Source of the DNA: Nilaparvata lugens
Lineage: Eukaryota > Arthropoda > Insecta > Hemiptera > Delphacidae
Direction of reading: 5' to 3'
Length of the DNA: 64,000 nucleotides
Assembly (NCBI RefSeq): GCF_014356525.2
Contig: NC_052510.1
Span: 55,354,503-55,418,502 of the forward strand
The position numbers and the translations under genes are program-made. The notes beneath the pieces were generated by a model, which saw only the letters and a list, made by a program, of their open reading frames with translations, did no database searches and was not told the DNA's origin. This document shows, in pieces, positions 1-10,799 of this stretch (its first letter is position 1; each line of letters opens with the position of its first letter).

Positions 1-297
1 TTTTCCTTGAAATGCAAAATTTCCAAAAAAAAACTTGTATATACGTAGACGCGCAATTAAAAAAGGAACATGTCTGTCAAATTTTATGAAAATCTATTAC
101 CGCGATTCGCCGTAAATACGCAACATATAAACATTAAGAGAAATGCCAAACCGTCGACTTGAATCTTATACCTCATTTCGCTCGATCAATGAATATATTG
201 TCTTATCTAATTCTTATTATTGTCTTATCTAAAATGATAAAACATTACTTTCATCAAACAAACCCTCACTTTTATTAAAAATGCACTGTACTACGCA

Positions 298-480
298 ACT
301 CAAGTCGAGGCTCCACCAACATGTCGAGTCGACGCTCGACTCAGTCTCACAGTCGTGAGGTCGCGGAGACTAGAATCGACTGATCTGAGTGTCAACATTT
401 GGAAACACACGCTGCGTCGAGGAGAGACTAGAGTCGCAGTCTCTTCTCGACTTGAGTCGCGTAAGTGTGAGTTGGGCCTT
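298..480. mobile_element. MITE, GGCTCAACTC family, next to copy A connector exon
   Basis: Right end reads GTGAGTTGGGCCTTA, with internal inverted GACTCGAGTC-like blocks typical of the family. The left half is diverged. The family recurs at 2012, 23156, 45191, 47909 and 61624. Here the end falls within a few bases of a splice donor. Confidence 0.7.
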
Positions 481-485
481 AATAC

Positions 486-712
486 CTGGTGGCAGAGTGA
501 CGGTGCTCAGGTTGAGATCGGTGGCGATGGTGACGCGGAGCTCGTCGGCCAATAGGAGCGCAGTGATGCGATGCACACAGCTGGGCAGCAGGGTGGCCTT
601 GAGCCAATAGGCGGCCGGCACCGCGCACCGCACGCACAGCTCCGGCACCAGCGATTCCTCAAACTCCTCCTCTTGCTTCTTCTTCCGCTTATACGTCGCC
701 TGCACACTATGT
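486..712 (-). pseudogene. Dcr-2: Copy A exon: connector after PAZ
   Basis: 227 bp matching 43850-44076. The frame is open, with an S to Y change before KRKKK. The in-phase acceptor reads TTTGAAG instead of TTTGCAG, so the usually strong C at -3 is A. The donor is GTATTA, with a MITE end 7 bp beyond the exon. Confidence 0.84.
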
Positions 713-740
713 CTTCAAAGCAAACCAAATCAAACATAAC

Positions 741-2005
741 TATAGTGCGGTACACGTTATAATGGCAGTGTTTCATTAGCAATGCTTGCTTGTTTGTTTG
801 TTTTTAAAGCTTCCCAGAGACTCTAATCAGAGTATAGGAATTCTCAAAAATTTATAATACATACAGTATTACAAAAAAAGAAGAAAAAAATACACAAAGG
901 AACCCTCTCTACACACAAACTCTTCTGTGGTATAGAATACTCCAAGCATCAAAAAACTTTTTAATTCCTTCTCAAAAACATCGAAATCTTCACAATTTTT
1001 CAAGTGAGTAGGAAGCTTTCTAATAAATTTAAGGCCCATATATGTAGGTTTCTTCTCAAAAAGAGCTGTTCTGTGATACAGTGAAGCATAGTCTCCTCTT
1101 TTTCTGCAATGGTATTGCTATCCTTGTCTATCATTCAACAAAACGGATAGCGCTATCTCGTTCTCGCTTTGCTCTTTTATTATTATTATTAGTCAATCGT
1201 CAATTGACCGCTCATGGAGGAGGCATGCGGATTCATCAAAAATCAAGTCCATTATCTAACTAGTCATATTTTAATATTTTTTAACCTAACTTCCCAAACG
1301 TTGTTCATAATGAGCAATAAATTCGTCCCTTGGATATGGAGATATATCCAGTAACTCCCTCTTCAATTGAGCTCTAAACTCCCTACCTGTGATTTCTTCA
1401 GACGTAGAGGTAATATATTTTATAATCTTATATCAGAGCTTTTTACACCTCGCTCATATAGAACCGTATGATGGGCATCGTCCCTTAAGTTTAGCCTATA
1501 TCTTGTCTCATAATTATGGAATAATGCTTCCGTATTGAATGAGTTCTCATATTTTTTATTGATCATATAGTTTCAAGGATGTATAGGCTAAGCAATGGTA
1601 GGACTTTAAATTGCTTAAAAAGTGGCCGACAACGATTTCTTATTGATTCTCCAGCTATTAATCTTATCGCCCATTTCTGAAATCTGAATATCTCGATAAT
1701 ATCACTCGAATTGCCCCAGAAAACAACCCAATCTCTGTTGCCAGATCGTCTTTTAACAATGTATAATTAATAATTAATTAACAAAATATTTCATCTTAAT
1801 AATAAAAATTCATTATGAAATTATTGAAAAATATAATTTCTGCTTAATAAAATATAAATCTATTATATGAGAATGAACAGTTAATATTAAATCATAAATC
1901 GTTATCAGTTACCCTCCATAGAAGGCATTGATTGACAAGACAGAGGATCGGCAATGTTTTTCTCCTATCTTTCTCCACTGACATTATAACGTGGACCTTA
2001 CTATA
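741..2005. mobile_element. Tc1/mariner-type non-autonomous element, copy A
   Basis: Ends are TATAGTG(A/C)GGTCCACGTT and its complement, with TA at the borders. The copy B equivalent is 44105-45184. The interior differs between copies by further insertions (about 783-1107 and 1175-1735 here). No transposase can be read. Confidence 0.65.
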
Positions 2006-2011
2006 GTCTTA

Positions 2012-2218
2012 GGCTCAACTCACACTTACGTGACTCAAGTCGAGAAGAGACTGCGACTATAGTCTCTTCTCGACGAGGCATGTGTTTTCAAATGGTGACA
2101 CTCAGACCAGTCGATTCTAGTCTCCGCGACGACACCATTTGAAAACACATGCTGCGTCGAGAAGAGACTAGAGTCGCAGTCTCTTCTCGACCTGAGTAGC
2201 GTAAGTGTGAGTTGAGCC
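2012..2218. mobile_element. MITE, GGCTCAACTC family
   Basis: A 207-bp inverted-repeat element starting GGCTCAACTCACACTTACG and ending with the complement, bordered by TTA and TAA. It is also present in copy B at 45191-45397, so it is older than the split of the two copies. Confidence 0.8.
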
Positions 2219-2409
2219 TAAAAGCTTCAAAAATTAATCAGCACAAATAGGAAGTATAGAGGTGCGTACAGGCTGATGCGCCACGTGACGAACACGTGCA
2301 TTTTACTTGTAATCAGCTGATGCTATGCTTATTAAAACCGTATCTTAGGCTAGTTTCACACTCATTCGGTTCGTTTCGTTTTCGGCAAATTCCGATAAGT
2401 GTGAAACGG

Positions 2410-3761
2410 TTAGGCTAGCTTCACACGCATTTGGTTTCATTCGGTTCGGTTCGTTACTGAAAACGAATGAGGCTTTCATACATGTCAGGTTTTAATTCGT
2501 ACGGTTCTAATTAGGTATTTCCTTCTCAAACACAGCTGTGTTTGGATTTTCACAGTTTATGCTGGTATATTTAAATATAACAGTTGGTGTTAAATTGTAA
2601 GATGTTATTTCTTGAACAACAAAACTTTAAATTTAATTAAAGATGTGAATTATTTGAATAGTTTCTTTTTGATTATGTTAATTTGGATGTTCAGAGAGAT
2701 TATTTTTTAAATTGAAAATTTGTTCTTTTCGTTTTCGGCAAATTCCGATAAGTGTGAAACAATGATTCGGTTTGAATTCGGAACCGAATAGCAACCGCAT
2801 AGCAACGAACGCCCCCTCGACACGAATAAGTTTCATCATATTCGAATTCGAACTAGGGAAACAGGAAAAAAAACAAAGTCTTTTACACACGCTTGCCTTT
2901 TATGTTTTTATTTCAACCTGATATCGTGATTATCTGTTTCAAAATTTTCCAAGTCAAAGGTCCGGTTGCACAACAGCCGTTAAATTTAACCGTGATTAAT
3001 TTCACGAAAACCAATCAGAGAAGGCGTTTTTGATAAGACGGCTTCTCTGATTGGTTCTCTTGAAATTAATCACGGTTAAAATTTAACCGGCTCTTGTGCA
3101 ACCGGCACAAAATCATATGGTCAATTCATTTCTGTTAGTTCACAGGAACATTTTTTTGCTCAATGAATAGTTTGCTAAAAAATATGAAAGATAAAAATTA
3201 AAACTCATGGAGAGTTTTTTTCCACGAATATTACATGATTTCATCAATGGAGAGAAGAAATGAAGGTTATATACCATGTGTCAAAACAAGGAACACATTT
3301 TCAATTCCATTTTCATTTCAACATCAAAAATTAACTATAAAGAAAATAAAAATCTCAGTACCCTTTTTAAAATATTTTATCACATGTTTCGGTCATTTAT
3401 TTTTATTTTCTTTATATTACAAGTAGCCCTATACAGGAAGGAGATAAATCAAAAATTAACATAGCCTAATCAAAAAGAAACTATTCAAATAATAATTCAC
3501 TAGTTTTAATTATCTTTAAAATTGTGTTGTTCAAGAAATAACATGTGTTATATTTAAATATACAGCTGTATATTTAAATATCACAGCTGTTATATTTAAA
3601 TATAACCAGCATGAACTGTGAAAATCCAAACACAGCTGTGTTTGAGAAGGAAATACCTAATTAGAACCGTACGAATTAAAACCTGACATGTATGAAAGCC
3701 TCATTCGTTTTCGGTAACGAACCGAACCGAATGAAACCGAATGCGTGTGAAGCTAGCCTTA
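2410..3761. mobile_element. Fold-back element with inverted ends of about 190 bp
   Basis: Left arm starts TTAGGCTAGCTTCACACG and right arm ends with its complement. The arms stay complementary for roughly 190 bp, through an AACACAGCTGTGTT palindrome. The interior has no gene but carries the palindromic MITE at 2962-3105. Copy B has only a shortened relative at about 45536-45691. Confidence 0.75.
2962..3105. mobile_element. Palindromic MITE starting CCGGTTGCACAA
   Basis: A 144-bp near-perfect palindrome with ends CCGGTTGCACAA/TTGTGCAACCGG and ATTAATCACGGTTAA inside. Partial relatives lie at 45812-45849 and 62977-63020. Confidence 0.78.
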
Positions 3762-3857
3762 CTGTTCTGTACAAATATAAATATAATCAGCTGATAAGAA
3801 GCGATTGGGGGAGTCCGGCCTCACAACGTGTCAAATTATTATACAGAGTGAGTCATA

Positions 3858-4450
3858 TATATATATATAAGTTAGGCGAGCTACACTCTCCTTATCTGTT
3901 TACGTCTTCACTATCACCTGATAAGAGTTTGTTTTTGTTTTTCAAAATAAACGAGTGAGGACATTCTAATGTCAACTCTCGAGATAGAAACTTCGTTCTT
4001 TTTTATCAAAAAACCACTTTATTTCTCACTTATTTAACTGGTGCCGAAACCCGGGAAAGTTGTGTACGTTTTTTTCTTACACAGTGGATTACGCGACAGT
4101 GAATTATACCATAAAATTAGTGATTCACAATTGTGATAGTCAAAAAAATGAATACACAAGGAGGTGTTAACGCAAATATTGCTTCTACATCAAAAACCTC
4201 CGACGTTGAGCTTTCAATGAAAATGGAACAAGTGAAAACAGCACGTGCTCAATATCTTATGAGTATGATAGACTCGGTTAAACTGTTCAATGGAGAAATA
4301 AAAGAACTAGAACTGTTTCTAGAACGGATGAATGCGGTCTATGCTCAGATCGTCGCGAATAGTATTAGTATAGCACCTGAAGCTTTAGGCCTTGCATAAA
4401 ATTTTCTCAGGTTTATTTAAAACTTTTTGTAGTTAAAATGTTTTGTTAGT
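3858..4450 (+). mobile_element. 5' end of an LTR retrotransposon (LTR end, primer site, short gag start)
   Basis: At 4039-4056 the sequence TGGTGCCGAAACCCGGGA has the form of a tRNA primer-binding site, preceded by LTR-like sequence. An ATG at 4148 opens an 84-codon frame ending at 4399. It has a helical gag-like stretch containing VKLFNGEIKELELFLERM, then a stop. No protease or reverse transcriptase follows. A C- and G-rich patch lies at 4490-4530. Class (BEL/Pao or gypsy) is uncertain. Confidence 0.55.
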
Positions 4451-5837
4451 ATGTTTTAAGTATTCGCTATATATTTTAAGGGTGGGGACTCTCCCCCCCG
4501 TGGGGCGGTAACCCCCCCCGTAAGCCATAACCGGAAAATAAAAAAAATAACGGAATCGTATTTTACATATTATTTGAAGAAAAAAACTTCCTTACGACTT
4601 TTCCTGAAAATGCTTTCCCTTGGAGTTACAGCGGTTTGAAAATTTGAATTTTCACCCCTCAAATCCACGGTTTTCTCTTAATAAATCGAAAAGTACACGT
4701 CAGAAAATGAAGTTTAATGGCTTAAAAGAAAGCTAATTGAAACTGGAAAAAAATCAGCTTTTTTTTTGCGGCTATTGGAAAATAGTTGCAGTTCATGCAG
4801 TTCATCAAAGATGGCGCTGTCACTGACAACTCTCATTTTTCACTCTTTACCCCCAATTTTCTCAGAAATGGAAATTTGTACACAAAAAATTGTAAGGACC
4901 TTTTTTTTTAATACTCACACAAATTTTGATGTACTTGCTAAGTACACTTTTTGATCCAGACAATTTTATGTAATTCGAAACGTGCATGTTTTCAACGAAT
5001 GTTACAGTTTTCCAGAGAAAATAAGAGTGGGGAATGTATTCAGTATACAACAAAATTACACATATGTTTGCCGCCATTTCCACGAGTTTTCCGAAACTTT
5101 TTTTCCCCGTGTAGGACCCGCGTATCTTATAACATGGCCATTTTTAGCCCTAAATTAAATTTTAATTGCTCCAATTTTGTCCATAAATTTTAAGCTGAGA
5201 AGTCTTGTATTGAAAAACAAAAATACTAACGACAAGTAATTTTTTATAAATAAATTTTCAACATAAAAATTTTGTTTTTACTTCTCTTTCGTTATAAAAA
5301 AACAAGTATTTTATCTTCGGCGCCCTGCTATGATGCCGATCATAGAACGTGTTCGCTAGAGAGGAGTCTGGATTTCTATTGTTGTTGGATACTTGCGCAG
5401 TAGGGTACAAAAAAATTCAAACGCGGTAATTTACTCAAGGTTTTGTACCATGGTTCGTTAATACCGTGTTTTGGTTATGTAACTTATAATAAAAATAGTT
5501 GTGTTTCAAGTCGTTCTCTGTTGTGTATGAAATTGTATGTGCTTGCATTAAATAATTATTCTTTTAATAAAAAACAACTAAATATTTCGAAGAATTCTAC
5601 ATTTTTATTATTAGAGCCTTAATAAGGTAAGATTTTCAGCAATTTGTACTTGCTTTTTCAAATTATACACATTTATGTACATTACTGTCCACGTGTTCCT
5701 AAAAAATTTTCATTGTACTACAAAAACAATATTTTTCATAAATAAATAAAAATTTGTACATAATTTACGAAATATATTAACTAACTATTGATTTACAAAT
5801 TAAATTATAAATAAAAAAAATAATAAAAAAATATTCA
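4451..5837. other. AT-rich stretch without recognisable gene
   Basis: No reading frame, RNA or repeat boundary I can name. It is present only in copy A, inside the block that replaces the PAZ exon, and is probably transposon-derived. Confidence 0.5.
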
Positions 5838-5908
5838 AGGAGGCTCGAACCCACTTGGTTTTCATGTGTATTCTGCTACATGACTTAACTGCCTGAGCCA
5901 TACTACAA
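5838..5908 (-). repeat. tRNA-like SINE head or tRNA pseudogene
   Basis: The minus strand shows an A-box-like TGGCTCAGGCAGTTAAG and, with tRNA spacing, a B box GGGTTCGAGCC. The acceptor strands do not pair, so this is not a working tRNA gene. Confidence 0.6.
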
Positions 5909-6072
5909 TACATAAAATTAAACAGTATATTAACAGTATATTGGGTGTACAAGCTTTTCTTGTGCTTAGAAAATTTAAAATTTGTTTTATAAATGATAAT
6001 TTTATGCATGTTATAAATTTTACTTGTAAATTGTAATTTTATTTTCTGCAAACTCATTTTTTCTCAGGAAAT

Positions 6073-8625
6073 ATGGATGATTCAGGAGGTGAAGGACAAG
6101 GCAGAGAAGTATCATGCCTAATATGCCAATATTTTGAATGTAACGAAGATATTCAGAGCCCTGTAGTAAAAATTGGAAGAAGCAGCTTGCGAATTTTAAA
6201 GAAAAATCATTACAAAGAGAAGATAATTTTTACAAAGAATTTGATACGACCACTGCAGGTGTTTACGCTCATGATAAGTGCAGAAGAAAGTATACCCACG
6301 AATTTTACACAAATTCCTACATAAAACAGAAAAATGAATGCAGTCCTAATCCTCCTCCTGCTAAGAAGAAAACCAGGACTTCTATGAGTGAGGCTAAATT
6401 AATATTTGATTGGGAAAATGCGTGTTTCATTTGTGGCGAGTCAATAACAACAAAGAGGAAAATTGCCACTAAGCATCTCAAGCCATTTCGTATTGTTCAA
6501 GATGATGAAATTGTAAACAGAATACTTGACAAAATTGAAAAAGTTGGTAGTCAATATTTTTCTGACATTTACGAAAGATTAAGTAAAGTTGAAAAAGTAA
6601 CTGAACTAAATGGAAAATATCATAGAGACTGCTTGTCAAATCTGTCATCTCAATGTTCACGTAAAAAAAAAGATGTTCATGACCGAAGCTCAGTTGATGC
6701 TGCAATGAATATTATATTTGATTTCATGGACAATAATCCGGACTCTCAATTTACTTTTACGGAGCTAGAAGAGCTTATCGAAGAAAATTATAATATTCCC
6801 GATAGAAGAACAATGGCTGCAAAGCTGAAAAAAAAGTATGGGAGTGAAATAGAAATTATCAGCATTCTAGGTCGCAAAAGCACAATACAATTTATAAAAA
6901 AGAGATCAAATTTTGAACGATCACTGGTATGAAGAACAAAAAAAAAAACTGAAAAAGAAAAAAATGAGGAAATACTAAAAGCTGCAAAAAACATACTTAG
7001 AGACCTTATAGACGATAAAAATAGAGTATATAAAAATGGCCCTACACATTATCAACCAGTAGAATCAGCTTTTGCCAATATAAATGAAGATATTCCCATT
7101 GAATTAATTAATTTCCTGGAAGATATTATTTATGACAGTAAAAAGCCTAAGAAGAGCATTAAAGACCAATATTTTACAAAAGTAACTGCTATAGCTCATT
7201 CGATTGTAGCTGCTTGTCGACCTAGATCATTTTATTCTCCCTTACACTTGGCTGTAGGAATTACTCTGCATCGAACAATAGGTTCCAAGAAAATGATTAA
7301 CTTATTCCATTCTTTAGGCCATTCTTGCTCTTACAACGAAGTTAGGCGCTACGAAACTTCTGTAAGTATGCAAGCACAACTTAATATTGATGATGGTGCT
7401 TTTTTACAGTTCGTATATAACAACGCGGACTTAATGTCGACACTTTAGATGGAAAGTCTACTTTCCATAACCTAGGAGGTATTTTAATTATAACACCCAA
7501 ATCAAAAGTTCGTCCTCGAGAAGCCATCGAACGCTTGCGGAAAATACCAACGGCCGAAGAAGTTGCTAAAAAAGTTGAAATTCCCTTAGAAACTAGATCT
7601 GTTATATTAAGGACGGTTACAAACATTTAAAATTAAAAATTCTTAATAAAGAATTGACATTGAAATTTTCTGAAAATACCAACATTAGAAATTTTGGATG
7701 TTTCTAAGTATAACAACAATATGAATTTTGAAGGTTGGAATGGTTTTATGGAAAATCTAACAAGTGAGTACGAATATGAAATTTCACTTGTCGATTATTT
7801 GCCATTTATTTACTCACCTCCATCCGATGTTCATACACTTTTTACAAGTATGCGTAAATCTTATGAAATAGCGAAAGCTAACGGTATGCAAACCTGCATT
7901 ATCACTTTTGACCAGCCTCTGTACTACAAAGCTAGGGCCATTTTAGAAGCTTTGCCACTTGAGTTCCAAGGCGTAAAAGTTATAATAAGATTGGGTGGCT
8001 TTCACACAATTTTATCTTTTTGGGTGTCTTCGATCACAATATGGCTGGTAGCGGGTTAAAAGAAGCGATGATAACATGTTACGCAGAGAATTCAGTTGAG
8101 CTTATGTTGAAAGGCAAAGCTTACGCTAGAGCAGTACGTGCACACTATTTAATACAGTTGGCTCTTGCAGACATTATTTTCCATGAAATCGAGCGGGAGA
8201 ATACTGACTTTGCAGATCTTAACGACGATTATAGAATGACCGATTTTGACACTGAAGAAAACCAATTGCTACACGAATGTGGAGAAAATAACGAAACAAG
8301 ATTGGATATTGACTTCATTACAAATCACGAGATTTTTAAAAATTTACAAAAATTATGAAAGAGAAATTCACTCAGCTCGAAAGTCGCGGAAAAACAGCAA
8401 AACTATGGATCACGTATTATCACATGGTAAATATTTTATTCGATTTTATTAGCGCTGAGAAACAAGGAAATTGGGATCTTCATTTGAAGACATTGGAACT
8501 CATGATTCCATTTTTCCATTCCGCTGGACATTTCCCTTATGCAAAATCTGCACAATTATATCTTCAAGATATGACTGAACTTCCAAACAATATGAATCCA
8601 CGTGAGTATAATAATTTATTGCTAA
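6073..8625 (+). pseudogene. Broken gene of an unrecognised, probably transposon-borne family
   Basis: Successive plus-strand frames form one decayed coding region interrupted by at least four frameshifts (near 6245, 6932, 7430 and 8015, with another near 8350). The N-terminal part has two similar modules, CLIC...YAHDKC and CFICG...YHRDC, each a CxxC followed by HxxC, suggesting paired zinc-binding units. Further on are AVGITLHRTIGS, then ITFDQPLYYKARAI near 7901, RLGGFHTILSF near 7990, HNMAGSGLKEA and KAYARAVRAH. Their order recalls large uncharacterised proteins of insects, cnidarians and molluscs that I cannot name. No known transposase or polymerase motif is evident. It occupies the position of the lost PAZ exon in copy A. 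Confidence 0.65.
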
Positions 8626-8639
8626 CGGGTACTGGACCT

Positions 8640-8920
8640 ACAGAGCTCGACCGACCGTCGGTGCGTATGTACCATCCTGACCGTACGCATCGATGAATCA
8701 GTTTTACACATTCAGAGCTCGACCGACCGTCAGTGCGTATGCACCATCCTGACCATACATCAGTTTTTCCGACTCACAAAATGGACGCCTTTACAGATTG
8801 TTTAATTGCAGCTTATTATCTTCGTAAACGAAAGATTAAAAGACGTAGATATCAAGTTCACCCGATGGTCGCCCAAAGAGCTATTATTAAGAGTTATTAT
8901 TATTATTATTATTTTTAAGA
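8640..8920 (+). mobile_element. PIF/Harbinger-like fragment
   Basis: Two tandem copies of about 73 bp begin CAGAGCTCGACCGACCGTC (8641 and 8714). They are followed by a short frame from ATG 8781 with a basic RKRKIKRRRYQVHPMVAQR segment, like the N-terminus of Harbinger transposases before the nuclease. The frame ends after a run of ATT triplets. Truncated. Confidence 0.5.
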
Positions 8921-9097
8921 GTAGTTAATATTTATTTGTATGAAAAGTTGCAATATATCTAATATAATTTAAGAAAGATATATGAGATATTTTTTATAAT
9001 TATTAGAAACGTTTAGGAGATATGCACCGGTAAAAAGTTATCAATCTTGATAACCTATTCTACTTTTCAATTTGCTAATCTCAATGGTCACCTATGG

Positions 9098-9270
9098 CCC
9101 AACTCACACATACGCGACTCAGGTCGAGAAGAGACTCGACTCTAGTCGAGAGCATGTGTTTCCAAATGGTGACACTCAGACAAGTCGATTCTAGTCTCTG
9201 CGACACCACTCATTTGAAAACACATGCTCTCGACTAGAGTCGAGTCTCTTCTCGACCTGAGTCGCGTAAG
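9098..9270. mobile_element. MITE, GGCTCAACTC family, degraded right end
   Basis: Inverted arms with GACTCGACTCTAGTCGAGAG; the right end changes into GAGTTACGCG. Copy B equivalent near 47909-48090. In copy A its last 40 or so bases are repeated in tandem at about 9298-9340. Confidence 0.65.
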
Positions 9271-9339
9271 CGTGAGTTACGCGTAAATGTTTTTTTCTTG
9301 ACCTGAGTCGCGTAAGCGTGAGTTACGCGTAAATGTTTT

Positions 9340-9935
9340 TTTCGCTGCACAGAAAGCAGCTGTTTTCCAGTTCCTACGTAGATCTGAAAGACCTTGTTTG
9401 CAGACGACGTCAGAAAAGGGTTTCTTTTCCGGTCTAGGCCAGAAAGTTGTCTCTTTCCAGCCGCTCATGGAAGTAGTTAATAAGTCATCCGCTAGATCGG
9501 GCGAGTGTCCACTTTCATCAACAGCTGAAGTCGCCATGATTTCAGTTCCAGTTTCGAATCAAACTAATTCGCTTCGCAACCAGTCTTATTCAATTATTTA
9601 TTGTTGATTATTGCATTCCGAATTTTCAAAAATGCTTGAAGTTGACTGTGGTATTCCAAGTGAAATTTTAAAAGAATCTGAAATCCTGACTGCAAATCTT
9701 CTACCACTAAAATCAAGAGATAGGTACGATAGCTTAACGAGTATTCTTTATTTTGTATTCTTTATTTATTTTGTCAGCAATACCTGTAGTGTGGCGAAAA
9801 ATATCGTTCGCACCACGGGCAAAAATGTTTTTCCAGCTCTCAATCTTTTCTAGTCCTCGGCCTACGGCCTCGGACTTGAAAACCGATTTCGAGCTGGAAA
9901 AATCTCATTTTCTGCTCTAGGTGCAAAATATACTA
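9340..9935 (+). mobile_element. Copy A insertion with possible tyrosine-recombinase start
   Basis: About 600 bp absent from copy B, where TTTTTTTT joins directly to CATTTGAAGG at 48.1 kb. A frame from ATG 9641 includes EILTANLLPLKSRDRYDSL. The NLLPxKSxxxY pattern is typical of the N-terminal DNA-binding region of Crypton-type and other eukaryotic tyrosine recombinases. The rest of such a protein is missing. Confidence 0.45.
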
Positions 9936-10166
9936 TTCATTTGAAGGCTACTCAGGGAAGCGACTGGAACCGTGGTCGTGATGTTTGTTATCTTATCGCT
10001 CAGATAAGTTGAGAGACGTGCGTCTGTTTCTCCCGTTGGACGGGTGACCACTTGAGGAGCCGACTCCGCTAAATATCACTTATGAGCACCCCGTCTTTCT
10101 GAACACACCTTCTATAGCTATAGGTCCATCAATATCATCATAGTCATTCTTTCTACTACCTTATAC

Positions 10167-10440
10167 CATAGAGAAACGATAGCATAAGTAGATATCCCAT
10201 GGTATAGGGCGTTTATGTCGCAACTTTTACTGTTATCCCAAGCCGATAGTTCACGTAGTTCTTTCCCTTGCAGCTGTGTGACACTGTTATTCTCTCAAAT
10301 TGTACCGTTCATACACTTTCACCCAACAAAACAGTAAAAATTGACAATAGTCGACAGTAATCGGCTTGAGATAACAGTAAAAGTTGCGACATAAATTCCC
10401 TATACCATGGGATATCTACTTACGCTATTGTTTCTCTATG
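10167..10440. mobile_element. MITE with CATAGAGAAAC ends and 7-bp target duplication
   Basis: A 274-bp element with long inverted ends (CATAGAGAAACGATAGC...) and CTTATAC at both borders. The same insertion is in copy B at 48343-48617, so it predates the split. Other members lie at 25471 and 59934. Confidence 0.85.
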
Positions 10441-10546
10441 CTTATACTTTATGCAGAATTAACCTCTATTTAAATTAGGAAAATAAATGTATTCCCTGCT
10501 CTTGTATTCTACTCATTATTCTTGTCAAATAGCTGTTTTCATTCAC

Positions 10547-10713
10547 CTGTCTGGGCAGAAAACCTCTGTACCAAGGTATTACTACAGAGTTCTTATAAAT
10601 TTCCTCGGTGACAACAATGTCTTTCTGTCTTTCTTCAACCGGTGGTGAGATGATTTCGGGGAATTCCTGATTATCGCGAATCACACTCCAATTGATGACG
10701 GATCTTCCATTTT
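10547..10713 (-). pseudogene. Dcr-2: Copy A exon: PAZ, first part
   Basis: 167 bp with the same translation as 48723-48889, including VVIPWYRGFLPRQ. The next exon expected downstream on this strand (second half of PAZ) is absent. Confidence 0.86.
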
Positions 10714-10799
10714 CTAGATTAGACAAGGATAGTAATATATATTATTATTGCGATGTTCAAGTAAAAGATATTATACAAGAAAGAGATTAACATATAAGA

